A stretch of 64,000 nt of DNA from Acinetobacter guillouiae CIP 63.46 (GTDB lineage Bacteria; Pseudomonadota; Gammaproteobacteria; Pseudomonadales; Moraxellaceae). The notes below the pieces were generated by a model. It did not search any database. It was not told where the DNA came from and saw only the letters and a list, made by a program, of their open reading frames with translations. The position numbers and the translations under genes are program-made. How positions within the stretch are numbered: position 1 is the stretch's first letter; each line of letters starts with the position of its first letter. The stretch is from contig NZ_KB849285.1 in NCBI RefSeq assembly GCF_000368145.1, forward strand, positions 265,274-329,273, written 5' to 3'. Of this stretch, positions 28,516 to 37,347 are shown one piece after another.

Positions 28516-29210
28516 TTTTGAGGAATTCCTTTACTTTGGTAAATATTGAAATAAGTATTATTCTTTGTGAGTTCAGTATTTAATTCTAACCAATAATCCT
28601 TAACATTTACTCTCGTCGTCACTAAAAATTCACAATACTCATTCACATTATTTTTTATATTTAAAATATGTTGCTTCATGAGTGAAACATACACCTCTTT
28701 TGATTTCCTCTCATCAATCACATTCAAAGCAGAAATAAAACTTGTGGGAACAATTGGATCTGTATTCATTTTTTTAAATTTTTTCCCATTGTATTCAACA
28801 CTTAACCCTAGACGAATACTTTTGAGTTGATTAAATTTAGAGTTCGCTGCATAAATCTCAGAAAAGAGATCAGGTGTTTGACTGCTATTATTAAAAAAAT
28901 AAATTTTCTTGGTCGTCAAGCCATAGGATAGCACTTCATAGCGTTTACTATTCGAGACTGTATCCCTATTGATATAACCTTTTTTTTCAAGGTTCTTTAT
29001 TATTTCACCTAAATCTACAGACATTGCTTTTAAATTAAGCTGGTTTACTGGTGCAAATCTTGAATAATTTATTTCAGAAGATAAAGCCGATATTTCTTTA
29101 TCTTCAAAATTAAAAATTCGATTTTCTACATTCGCTCCAAAGCTATAGGATGTCATAGAAAAATTTATCAGGAATACAGTCTTAAGTTTAATAATATAAT
29201 GATTTTTCAT
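28503..29210 (-). CDS. Secreted protein, candidate T6SS immunity protein
   Basis: A 235-residue protein with a signal peptide (Lys-rich start, hydrophobic stretch, SYSFGA before NVEN), so probably periplasmic and not lipidated. The rest has no recognised domain: mixed alpha/beta, Asn- and Lys-rich, with two cysteines near the end (YCEF and KCNL). It overlaps the preceding lipoprotein gene by 23 bases, so the two are coupled. Its position after a predicted metalloprotease effector suggests an immunity or accessory role; that is inference only. The sequence is very AT-rich, like the rest of the island. Confidence 0.6.
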   Translation of the reverse strand: MKNHYIIKLKTVFLINFSMTSYSFGANVENRIFNFEDKEISALSSEINYSRFAPVNQLNLKAMSVDLGEIIKNLEKKGYINRDTVSNSKRYEVLSYGLTTKKIYFFNNSSQTPDLFSEIYAANSKFNQLKSIRLGLSVEYNGKKFKKMNTDPIVPTSFISALNVIDERKSKEVYVSLMKQHILNIKNNVNEYCEFLVTTRVNVKDYWLELNTELTKNNTYFNIYQSKGIPQKCNL

Positions 29211-29895
29211 AATTTTTATCTGTCATTTTTGTATAGTATACAGTATAAGCAAAACTATTGACTTGACCTTTCCCTACAAACCATTCAGGTTCAGATTCCA
29301 AGATAATATGTACACCATTAAAATTCTTTTCAGTAATAACCTTTCCGTACTGATCCCCACCTTGACATCGCCCTTTAGTTAAAAAATTTTCTATGAAGTT
29401 ATCAAGACTACTTTTATCTAAAGCTGCTGAATTTATTAAAAAAATTTGATCAGAAATTGATTGATAGATATTTTTATGGATATTTTCATCAAATGGAACG
29501 AAATTATCACTAGCATAATAATTTGTATTTGGACCTTGTCCTGTAGTTCTTACTTCTAATGTAGACATATGATGATAATTATCTTCAAAATTTTCATTAT
29601 GAACTATTCCATTATCAAAACCTTGAGTAGCAGATAATCGATCTATAACTTTTAACTTCAAATAATTTGAATTCATTTCCTTATATTTGCTATATATTTT
29701 TTTAAAATTATAGTCCAAATACAAATCATGATTAACAACAAATAAATTAATATCTCTCGATATGTCCTTTAAGTCACTTTGAGTATCGCTTTTCTTAGTT
29801 TTTTTATTTATCTGACATAGATGATCTAATGGCTCATTAGGAGCACATGCAAATAGAAAAAAAGAGTATATAAAAATAGTTAAAATTTTCCTCAT
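29188..29895 (-). CDS. Lipoprotein, candidate immunity protein, paralogue of 29962-30639
   Basis: A 235-residue lipoprotein with the lipobox FACA at residues 14-17. It is clearly related to the next gene upstream. Shared landmarks are SNYLKLKVIDRL against SNYMVLKVLDKL, GFDNG against GFADG, NFVPFDENI against NYVPYDDKI, SDQIFLIN against GDQIYVIN, and the closing YTVYYTKMTDK against FTVYFTKKTDK. The pair must come from a tandem duplication. Periplasm-facing lipoproteins after a T6SS effector commonly neutralise a periplasm-acting toxin from sister cells. No known immunity family is recognised, so this is inferred from context. Confidence 0.65.
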   Translation of the reverse strand: MRKILTIFIYSFFLFACAPNEPLDHLCQINKKTKKSDTQSDLKDISRDINLFVVNHDLYLDYNFKKIYSKYKEMNSNYLKLKVIDRLSATQGFDNGIVHNENFEDNYHHMSTLEVRTTGQGPNTNYYASDNFVPFDENIHKNIYQSISDQIFLINSAALDKSSLDNFIENFLTKGRCQGGDQYGKVITEKNFNGVHIILESEPEWFVGKGQVNSFAYTVYYTKMTDKNYEKSLYY

Positions 29896-29961
29896 AACTC
29901 ATTAAGCCTTATCAAAGGTATAAAATTTCTAGATAATTTTCAATATCATAGATATAGAAAA

Positions 29962-30639
29962 CTAATATATTGATGTTTCAAATTTTTTATCCGTTTTCTT
30001 TGTAAAATAAACTGTAAAAAAAAGACTTGTTAGTTTTTCATTTTTATTTCCTGATGCTTCTAAAATAATACGAATATCATTTACATTCCACTCTAGCACT
30101 TCTTCTTGTGACGAAGTGCTGCACTCGAGCCTTTTAATAAAAAGATTAATATTTTTATCTAAATCTTTATCATCTACTTTATTTCCATTGATCACATAAA
30201 TTTGATCACCCAACATTTTAGCAATAGTATTGAAAATTTTATCATCGTAAGGTACATAATTCGTACTTTTAAAAAACATGTAATTTGTCTTAAAGTTTAT
30301 ATGTGTATCTAGATTAGACATATAATGCTTATTTTCTTCAACATTATTACCGACAGTACCATCTGCAAACCCTATTTCAGCAGGAAGTTTATCTAAAACC
30401 TTTAAAACCATGTAATTGCTATTTAATTTTTTATATCTGTTAATTATTTCTTTTTGATCATAATTTAAAAAAATTCTATTTTCATCTACAAAACTATAAA
30501 TATTTTTTCCAACTTTAACATCATAACTATTTCCAATATCTGAATTTTCACTATTTTTTAAACTACAGTTATCCTTATTTGAGCCAAATGAACAAGCTGA
30601 TAGATGTATTAAAGCTATCACCAAAATGAAAGATTTCAT
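29962..30639 (-). CDS. Lipoprotein, candidate immunity protein, paralogue of 29188-29895
   Basis: A 225-residue lipoprotein with lipobox LSAC (Cys16) and then a polar Asn/Ser/Lys-rich linker. Its body shares the landmarks listed for its neighbour downstream: the VLDKLPAE region, GFADGTVG, HYMSNLD, TNYVPYDDKI, LGDQIYVING and the closing FFTVYFTKKTDKKFE. It lacks any known enzymatic motif. It may protect the periplasm against the metzincin encoded upstream or against variants of it. The 60-70 base gaps on both sides are AT-rich and show no terminator, so the array can be one transcript. Confidence 0.65.
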   Translation of the reverse strand: MKSFILVIALIHLSACSFGSNKDNCSLKNSENSDIGNSYDVKVGKNIYSFVDENRIFLNYDQKEIINRYKKLNSNYMVLKVLDKLPAEIGFADGTVGNNVEENKHYMSNLDTHINFKTNYMFFKSTNYVPYDDKIFNTIAKMLGDQIYVINGNKVDDKDLDKNINLFIKRLECSTSSQEEVLEWNVNDIRIILEASGNKNEKLTSLFFTVYFTKKTDKKFETSIY

Positions 30640-30699
30640 AACACCACCATCGCTAATAACCTAATAAATAATTATACCTGATGTCTAAAATCATTAAGA

Positions 30700-31401
30700 T
30701 TAATGTTTGAATATTGAAAAAAGTGATAATTCCAAATCTTTATACTCATTGTATTTTTTAGTTTTGCAATCGATATCTCTAATTTCCCCGCTAGCAACTT
30801 TAGCTGCAATAAATTTTTTATTAATTGTAGATACTTCATATACAACTTCATTCTCATCAAAAGAACCTGAATATATACCAGTTCGAGGATTAAATTTACC
30901 ATCCTTAATATTGTTAATTAAATTACTTAAAACTTTGTCATAGATTAATTCAGAATCGGTATCACTTACTGCAGAAATCACATCTATAAGTGCACTTTTT
31001 ATAAGTTTTCCTTTAAAAATTTGGGGATCAGATCTAACTTCAAAATTAATATATTTAACATAAGTGCCTGCTGAAATAATTAGAATTTTGCCTACTACAT
31101 CGTAGTTATCATCAACAATATCGATATAACCTTGATTTTCATATACATTCATATTATTCAAGGAAGTAGATTTTTGAATTTTATTATAAAAATCACTAAC
31201 CTTTATTCCTAAGTTTTTTTCTATAGGACTCTCCATTGAACTTTCAAATGGTAAATATTTATTTATATCCAAACTAACATTAGGCTCAGGAGTAAGACAA
31301 AATTTATTTATTACCTCATCATTTTTATCTCCAGATGATATTACTTTCCCATCACAACCGACCGTAAATATTAAAAATAAGAATCCAATATATATTTTCA
31401 T
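30700..31401 (-). CDS. Lipoprotein directly downstream of the metzincin, candidate cognate immunity protein
   Basis: A 233-residue lipoprotein. The start is set at 31401 with AGGTGG upstream; the ORF opens three codons earlier at a GTG. The lipobox is TVGC, with the cysteine at about residue 16. The body is unrelated to the two paralogues downstream as far as I can see. It contains a central IDIVDDNYDVVGKILII strand pair and LSNLINNIKDGKF. It begins 12 bases after the effector stop, the usual place for the cognate immunity gene, so it is the first candidate for that role. Function inferred from position only. Confidence 0.65.
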   Translation of the reverse strand: MKIYIGFLFLIFTVGCDGKVISSGDKNDEVINKFCLTPEPNVSLDINKYLPFESSMESPIEKNLGIKVSDFYNKIQKSTSLNNMNVYENQGYIDIVDDNYDVVGKILIISAGTYVKYINFEVRSDPQIFKGKLIKSALIDVISAVSDTDSELIYDKVLSNLINNIKDGKFNPRTGIYSGSFDENEVVYEVSTINKKFIAAKVASGEIRDIDCKTKKYNEYKDLELSLFSIFKH

Positions 31402-31413
31402 TTCAACCACCTA

Positions 31414-32862
31414 TCAATTCACAGATCTATCTTTTCTAACTATATCCCATTGCCACTTAAATAGATTTAAAAATTTATTATTTAAAATATATTTATTTGT
31501 ATATTCTCTTTTATTATGTGGATAATCCATCAAGTTATCTACATATCCTTGTGGAAATTTATGAAAAGAGAGTCTATTAATACCAAAGCTATCTGAAAAT
31601 GTATGAGCCAGCCCTAAAGTATGGCATAGTTCATGTATAACAGTATGTAGATACTTTATATCACCATCTTTTTTATCTACTGACGGATACTGAATAGCAG
31701 TGTTATAGATTATAGCTGCATTTCCCCACTTTTTGGCTAAGTTTCCATCATTACTTAAGAAACAATTAATTTTCTCTTGAAAGCTATTATCCTTAGAACT
31801 AGCTATTCCTAAAATATTTCCCGCATTTAGACCAATAAAAAAAATAAAAGTTCTATGATGCCCATCATCATCCAAATTTAAAACTTTACCATTTATAACT
31901 GGTTTCCTATCTCCATATTTATCATATAAATCTATAATATTCTTCTTTATTTCGCTAGCATCCATTGAACCACATTTTTTTAAGAAATCTATAACATCTG
32001 CATTTTTTATTATTTTAGGATCATCTAATTTAAAAGTTAAATCCGCCACAACTTCAGCTCTTATAAGTGCCTGATTTAAAGTTGAAAATTTCAAATGAAA
32101 ATCTAGATTTTTAGGTTTATTGAATTTTTTCAATTTTCCCCAAAGTACATCTATAAGTACTATTTCTGCTTTAGGTATTACAGCATTTGGGTAAAGAACT
32201 AATCTACCAACATTCTCACTCACTCCATTTTTCTTCGCATATATATCGATATATTCATAATTTGAGAATGGCTCTAAACATTTAATATTAATACTAGTAT
32301 TATTTGTGTAAATCGCTTTATTAATTTTATTACCATCTTTTTTTAAGTGAAGCACATTTCTTTTTAAAATCAAATCACTTAATTTAATTTCAACATTCGA
32401 TAATTTTATTTTTTTATTTGATGAGATAAGCTCAATAATTGTTCCATCATCACTTAAGGGTTCTTTACTATCAAAATATAATTGCTCTATTTCAAGTTTT
32501 AAGTCAACACCATCATTATTTATAATGGATGAACTTGAAACTCCTTTCTTAGCAATAGCAAATAAAGATAACCATGCAGGATAGTAAACTAATCCATATG
32601 GTCTTAAAATACTTTTTGGAGCATGATAAATTTCTGCAAGGTTATTAAAATTATTTAAGTAATAAGGTCCTTTTTTTACATTTTTATTACCATTATCATC
32701 ATATACATCGTAACTTTGATCATACCTATATTCATCTCTGATCCAATCAAACCCAAATCCTCCTTTATATAAACTATCATTTCGTCTAAAATGAACCGTA
32801 AACTTCCTTAAACACGTTGCACATGAAGTGCCCGCTGTAGGACTTGCACCACCAACACCCAT
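31414..32862 (-). CDS. Metzincin-type zinc metallopeptidase, predicted T6SS effector
   Basis: A 482-residue protein without signal peptide. The C-terminal zinc site HELCHTLGLAH starts at residue 410 (H410, H414 and H420 as ligands, Glu411 as base). The Met-turn NLMDY (Met445) follows, so it is a metzincin and should cut proteins or peptides. The N-terminus has a CxxC (TSCATC) and FGFDWIRDEY, a conserved-looking module I take to be the T6SS recruitment part. The middle holds beta-rich sequence of no known family. It sits two genes after vgrG and a DUF4123 adaptor and just before exported proteins. These facts fit a cargo effector acting in the target periplasm; the target is unknown. Composition is strikingly AT- and Lys/Asn-rich, which suggests transfer. 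Confidence 0.8.
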   Translation of the reverse strand: MGVGGASPTAGTSCATCLRKFTVHFRRNDSLYKGGFGFDWIRDEYRYDQSYDVYDDNGNKNVKKGPYYLNNFNNLAEIYHAPKSILRPYGLVYYPAWLSLFAIAKKGVSSSSIINNDGVDLKLEIEQLYFDSKEPLSDDGTIIELISSNKKIKLSNVEIKLSDLILKRNVLHLKKDGNKINKAIYTNNTSINIKCLEPFSNYEYIDIYAKKNGVSENVGRLVLYPNAVIPKAEIVLIDVLWGKLKKFNKPKNLDFHLKFSTLNQALIRAEVVADLTFKLDDPKIIKNADVIDFLKKCGSMDASEIKKNIIDLYDKYGDRKPVINGKVLNLDDDGHHRTFIFFIGLNAGNILGIASSKDNSFQEKINCFLSNDGNLAKKWGNAAIIYNTAIQYPSVDKKDGDIKYLHTVIHELCHTLGLAHTFSDSFGINRLSFHKFPQGYVDNLMDYPHNKREYTNKYILNNKFLNLFKWQWDIVRKDRSVN

Positions 32863-32863
32863 C

Positions 32864-33469
32864 TTAAACCTCCAAATTAATCAAATTTTTTATAAAAACG
32901 TTATGATGAAATTCTTTTCCCAATACATACTCTTTATATGATTGGATATCATTGGAATAATTTTCTTGAAGTGAACCCAATAAATCTTTTTGTTTTAAAA
33001 ACTCTATTTTTTCTGGATAAATAATTGAAAGATTTTCTTGAAGATTGGAATGACTAAAACTCTGATTTAACTGCTCAATTGCTTTAAAAACAAATTTAAA
33101 ATTATGCCCTAAAACCACACTTTTATAGCTTTCCAAAAGTGTATAAAAAGCATCCACATAAGATACTTGCTCCGCAATATTGTAATGCTGCATTTCATTT
33201 TGGAGCCAAAGATATTGCGGATCATTTGCATAATCTATTCCCAAATAAACATGGCTCTTCACCATATATTTGAGTGTATAAATTTGATTGATGCCTTTTT
33301 CAATATATAGATTGATCAGGCTTTGGACAGGTTCTAATAGCTGATCAAATTGCCCATTCAGTTTAAGGGCTGGGTTTTCTTTTATAATTTCATAGACAAG
33401 GTCATATAAAAATTCTTTATTTTGCTCAACATCTAATTCATATAATTTTTCTTGGCTGAGTATGAGCAT
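32864..33469 (-). CDS. T6SS-associated hypothetical protein, 201 aa
   Basis: A 201-residue, probably all-helical soluble protein of unknown family, without a signal peptide. It overlaps the DUF4123 gene by one base (TAATG) and ends one base before the effector start, so it is tightly coupled to both. Proteins of this size in the slot between DUF4123 adaptor and effector are common in Acinetobacter vgrG islands; I infer an accessory chaperone or adaptor role. It does not look like an immunity protein for a periplasmic effector, since it has no export signal. Confidence 0.65.
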   Translation of the reverse strand: MLILSQEKLYELDVEQNKEFLYDLVYEIIKENPALKLNGQFDQLLEPVQSLINLYIEKGINQIYTLKYMVKSHVYLGIDYANDPQYLWLQNEMQHYNIAEQVSYVDAFYTLLESYKSVVLGHNFKFVFKAIEQLNQSFSHSNLQENLSIIYPEKIEFLKQKDLLGSLQENYSNDIQSYKEYVLGKEFHHNVFIKNLINLEV

Positions 33470-34017
33470 TATGCATTCTCCAATACCATTAATTGATTAG
33501 AATCTACATCCTGATAATTTCGAATTGAAATGACCCATTTTGTAATACCCTCAAAAAATTCATCTTCTTGTTGATCTGTCAGTATTTTATGAATTTTTTT
33601 AACAATTCTTGGATCAAACCATCTAAATAATTTTTGTGTACCATCAGGAAATTCTACTGTGAGATAGCGTTTCATCTTTTTAACAAACTGAGTCAAATCC
33701 AATGAACTGCATACCAGATTTAAAGCCTGTTCATCTTTCCATGTTTGATGAATAAAGCTAAACCCTTCTTCTTCGAGCACCTCTAAATCATTGATTAAGA
33801 CAAGTACAGGGGCAACTTCAAAAGGTGCATTGCCCTCCGTTGTACCTGAAAATAATGAATAAAACTCGAGCCTTGCGTCATTTCGCCATGTATTGATAAA
33901 GTGCAAAGTTTGATCTGAAACTTGCGCCGCATCCAAGATTAAATACATGTTCAAATCATGTTGATCTTCTTCGATACAGCTTTTTATATTTTTAAATGGA
34001 ACAATTTTTCTTTTCAT
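33469..34017 (-). CDS. DUF4123 T6SS adaptor/chaperone (Tap/TEC type)
   Basis: A 182-residue DUF4123 protein. Members load a specific effector onto the VgrG tip and are not themselves secreted. The family pattern is visible: YLILDAAQ near the start, APVLVLIN in the middle, then the QKLFRWFDPRIVKKI region (typically R-x-x-DPR). The longest ORF starts at 34125 inside vgrG; I place the start at 34017, two bases after the vgrG stop, giving normal length. Position vgrG-DUF4123-x-effector is the standard layout and identifies the metzincin as the likely cargo. Confidence 0.85.
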   Translation of the reverse strand: MKRKIVPFKNIKSCIEEDQHDLNMYLILDAAQVSDQTLHFINTWRNDARLEFYSLFSGTTEGNAPFEVAPVLVLINDLEVLEEEGFSFIHQTWKDEQALNLVCSSLDLTQFVKKMKRYLTVEFPDGTQKLFRWFDPRIVKKIHKILTDQQEDEFFEGITKWVISIRNYQDVDSNQLMVLENA

Positions 34018-34018
34018 T

Positions 34019-36655
34019 TTATTTATCAACAAATGCCATTCCAAACTTTGCTGCATCCAATAAACAAGGCTTACAGATATTTTCATAGAATGATGGAAGT
34101 GAATAATCGACTTTTGCTCCACCAATAAAACTATGTTGCCCTGCCTTCACTTCGAACTTAGCAGCCGTGGTCACAAATACACCTGAACCATTAATCTTTA
34201 ATTGAGAGCCACCAGAGGTGATAATAATTTCTTTGAGACTCTTTAGCTCAATCATCTCCTCAGTCGAAATGATTTGAATACCTTTACGTGCAATCAAATC
34301 CGCACCATCACCTTGTGCTTGGATCTCAACCTTACCTTTCCCAGCAAAAAGTCTTGCACCTTCTTGTGCCGCAAAAAGACTAATCTTTGATTGTGCATGT
34401 GCAACTAAATTCTTTTGCGTACTCAGGTTGATACTATCACCTGCTGTATAACTGATTTGTTTATCCGCAGAAAGATGTAAGTCTTCATTGCTTGCCAATG
34501 CGATTGAATTCGGTGCAGCCAAAATCATCAAAGCTTGTTTAAATGCATCAGCTTTGTCTTTTTCACCTTTTTCGATTTGATCAAGAAATTGCTTGAGATT
34601 TTCCAATACATCCAGTGGATCAGTTTGCTGATTCTTAGCAACTTCACTTAAGGCTTTGGAATTATTTAGGCTGCTTTCTAACTGACTTTTCGCGGCTATT
34701 GCATCAAGGTGATTGCCTGAAGCTGAATCTTGAGCATAGGTACTCAGTAGTAGCCCCTGTCCTGCACGCACTGCTCCCCATTGGTCTGTTCTTAGTTCAA
34801 AGCCTTGGCCTCGTCCTTCACTGGTATCGGTTTCTTTAGGATGACTCAGATTACCAAGGTTAAGTTGACTCGCACCGTGACTACTTTGTAGCTGGCTGCT
34901 GATTTGGTCTGTGGTATCGTCAAATCTAAGCTGGCCATAGCCACTGCCTTTAACTTCTCGACTTTTGATCCCCGCTAATTTTTTGGTATCAGGCAATTGG
35001 CCTTTGTCATCAAATTTAGTTGGACTCCGTTGCGCTTCATGGATACGTCCCACCACAAATGGTCGGTCAATATTGCCATCAAAGAAATCTATCACCACAA
35101 TCTCACCAATCCTCGGTAAGAACCGTGCACCATAGCCTTCACCTGCCCACGGGGTCAGTACATCCACCCAAGCGGAATCGGTGTCGTTGTCATTGCTCCC
35201 TGCACCACCATCATGACTATGATCTTCATTGCGAGTAAATAGGAAGCGAACTTTAATACGTCCCCATTCATCCACATGAATTTCTTCTCCACTTGGCCCA
35301 ACCACTTTGGCTCGTTGTGGATGGGTACTTGGACGGTGTTGTAGTGGGTGGTATTCAGGAACAGTGGTGATATTACGGCGTTGTAGTACCAATTGATTGG
35401 CTTGGCGCTCTGGGTTATTTGAGTCTACATTTGAATTGACCCAATTGCTCTGTTGGAGCAAGCGATTGATTTGTTCATTCAGATCTTTGGGTAAGTTGTT
35501 CTGGTTATAGAATGTCTTTGACGTGATCAGAAACTCTTTGTCTGAGCCACTGTGTTGGTCTATTTCTGGGTGTTCGTTTAACTCAAACCAGTACCCCACT
35601 TGTGCATCGCGTACAGTGGAATTGGCTATAAATTGTTTGGATTGGGCATCGTAGTAATGACTGAGGTTTTGGTTAATCTTTTCAATCTGATTGTTATTTG
35701 AAGCGGTTGCTTGGTCTTCACCATTTAGGTCTTGAATCCATGCTGGACTAATATGCCAAGCCTGTTCTAAACCAAGACTGGCATTGTTCTGATTTTGACT
35801 GTGTTGGTGTTTACTTTGAACACTGCCTGCACCCTCTTCTTGCTCTAACACATCTGCTTGCCAGCGTTGTACATGGACAGCAGTGGGTTGTAAGCTGCGT
35901 TGTCCGATAAAGCTGGTGATGCTGTCTTGTTGTTCTGTGGCACTGCTGCGATGGAAGCGGATCTTTCTTCGTTCTAGTGCTTTGTATTCGCTATTGTCAT
36001 CCACCAAGCGCAGTTTTTGCGGCTGAATTTGGGTCGCAGCGCTTGCTACAATCAATTGCGCTTCATCAATCAACCAGTTGATCCCTTCACTGCGCATCAA
36101 GCGGGTTAAAAATACATAGTCGCTTTCGTTACTCTGCATAATGAATGGTCGAATATCGTAATCTTTTTTCAGTCCACTTTTATCGAGGCTTAGACTCGAT
36201 GCAAAGAGTGGGCTTTTGTCTTGCCATTCTTTAAAGAGGGCTTCTATGACTTGCACAACCGACTTATTCATAAACACTCGGCTGTTACGGCGTTTATGCC
36301 ACAGTGAAGTGGCATCTTCGAGTTTGAATTTATATAACGTCAGTGCGCCATCACTCTGCCCTTGTGCGGCCTCAGTAATCACCCCTGTGCTACGAAACAG
36401 TTGTCCATGATCTGTGACTTGATCAATCGCCACTTGGCTACCAATGAATTGTTTAAGTGGAATCACAGCCGAAGTGGCAAGGCAAATCAGTTCAACAGAC
36501 ACACCTTGGTTTAGACCATGTTGTCCATCGATACGTTGTAAGAAGACTTGGTTGTTTAAGTCTGTATTGCTAAATTGGATATGCAAGGCTCGTTTTTGTG
36601 CGTTTAGTCCAAGCTGATCCAATATTTTATAAATGCTATTTACTAAGCTGTTCAT
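34019..36655 (-). CDS. vgrG: Type VI secretion tip protein VgrG
   Basis: VgrG forms the trimeric spike of the T6SS needle. At 878 residues it has the gp27-like base (residues about 25-400, with FLTRLMRSEGINWLI). The gp5-like OB fold starts near EEIHVDEWGRIKVRF (about residue 457), with GYGARFLPRIGEIVVIDFFDG after it. A DUF2345 beta-helix follows, and a short tail ends in ENICKPCLLDAAKFG. There is no fused toxin domain after DUF2345, so the cargo is carried via the DUF4123 adaptor. The tail has a CxxC pair, as does the effector N-terminus. Core tss genes are absent from the window; this is an orphan vgrG island. Confidence 0.95.
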   Translation of the reverse strand: MNSLVNSIYKILDQLGLNAQKRALHIQFSNTDLNNQVFLQRIDGQHGLNQGVSVELICLATSAVIPLKQFIGSQVAIDQVTDHGQLFRSTGVITEAAQGQSDGALTLYKFKLEDATSLWHKRRNSRVFMNKSVVQVIEALFKEWQDKSPLFASSLSLDKSGLKKDYDIRPFIMQSNESDYVFLTRLMRSEGINWLIDEAQLIVASAATQIQPQKLRLVDDNSEYKALERRKIRFHRSSATEQQDSITSFIGQRSLQPTAVHVQRWQADVLEQEEGAGSVQSKHQHSQNQNNASLGLEQAWHISPAWIQDLNGEDQATASNNNQIEKINQNLSHYYDAQSKQFIANSTVRDAQVGYWFELNEHPEIDQHSGSDKEFLITSKTFYNQNNLPKDLNEQINRLLQQSNWVNSNVDSNNPERQANQLVLQRRNITTVPEYHPLQHRPSTHPQRAKVVGPSGEEIHVDEWGRIKVRFLFTRNEDHSHDGGAGSNDNDTDSAWVDVLTPWAGEGYGARFLPRIGEIVVIDFFDGNIDRPFVVGRIHEAQRSPTKFDDKGQLPDTKKLAGIKSREVKGSGYGQLRFDDTTDQISSQLQSSHGASQLNLGNLSHPKETDTSEGRGQGFELRTDQWGAVRAGQGLLLSTYAQDSASGNHLDAIAAKSQLESSLNNSKALSEVAKNQQTDPLDVLENLKQFLDQIEKGEKDKADAFKQALMILAAPNSIALASNEDLHLSADKQISYTAGDSINLSTQKNLVAHAQSKISLFAAQEGARLFAGKGKVEIQAQGDGADLIARKGIQIISTEEMIELKSLKEIIITSGGSQLKINGSGVFVTTAAKFEVKAGQHSFIGGAKVDYSLPSFYENICKPCLLDAAKFGMAFVDK

Positions 36656-37080
36656 TTTAATAATTTATTCGTTTTAATTGCCTCTATTATAAATTAATTC
36701 TAAAATTTTTCTATTTAAAAAAACAATTTCATTACTAAAAACACTTAAATTCAAATAGATCTTTTGATTAATTGTTGAAAAATTAAATAAATAATCTCAC
36801 TAAAAATGTAGTTTAAATATTCATATATTTCTAATAAATCAACATTATTCATTTCCATAAACACCTAAAATCAAGCTCAAAATAATCTTGTTTGTATACT
36901 TGATTTCAATTTTAATCTCAGCCTGTTTGTTATGTCTGATATGTATTCAATACTGATCAATCCATGTTGTGTTTATATACATAAGCCTCATTTAATTTAT
37001 GTCTTCTATAGCAATGCCAACTTTACTACTGCTTTATGTTATAAAATAGCTACACATTTCATTCTTTTAGGAATTTTCCT
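36656..37080. other. AT-rich divergent region between vgrG and a small membrane protein gene
   Basis: 425 bases, very AT-rich near vgrG. It should contain both promoters: TATAAAATA at about 37038 could be a -10 for the plus-strand gene, which has TTTAGGA before its ATG. No ORF, hairpin or repeat is recognised, and no integrase or att-like sequence marks the island border. Confidence 0.45.
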
Positions 37081-37347
37081 ATGAACGATGTTAACTCTCC
37101 CAAGAAACCGTTGTGGAAATCTAAAGCAGTAATTTTCGCAACAATCTTTAGCTGTTTATTCCTTGTATTCTTCTATATGGCTGTAACCAATGAACCAGAT
37201 TATATGCCGAGTCAGCAAAATAAGCAGATAGCGACGCCTCAGACGGAGAATACCGATACAGCACCTCCACATGACACGCAGCAAATGTCGAATGATGAAA
37301 TGAAAAACATGCCACACAACTCAGCTCAGCCAGAACATGCAAACTAA
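37081..37347 (+). CDS. Small single-pass membrane protein, 88 aa
   Basis: An 88-residue protein with a basic N-terminus, one transmembrane helix (about residues 17-35, VIFATIFSCLFLVFFYMAV) and a polar tail rich in Gln, Thr, Pro and Asn. The tail probably lies in the periplasm (positive-inside rule). No family is recognised. The ATG has AGGA eight bases upstream. Its end overlaps the start of the patatin gene by 11 bases, so the two are probably coupled and may act together at the membrane; that is inference. Confidence 0.65.
   Translation: MNDVNSPKKPLWKSKAVIFATIFSCLFLVFFYMAVTNEPDYMPSQQNKQIATPQTENTDTAPPHDTQQMSNDEMKNMPHNSAQPEHAN

Noticed and set aside
30672-30902. 76-codon minus-strand ORF rich in Leu and Lys
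   Set aside because: It overlaps the lipoprotein gene 30700-31401 in another frame, has no signal or binding site, and arises from the AT-rich codons of the real gene.
34019-36655. VgrG as an evolved effector with its own toxin domain
   Set aside because: The chain ends within about 50 residues of the DUF2345 region, and nothing like a catalytic domain follows.
28402-36655. Integrated phage remnant
   Set aside because: VgrG is phage-tail-like, but no integrase, capsid, lysis or attachment sequences are present, and the DUF4123 adaptor points to T6SS.
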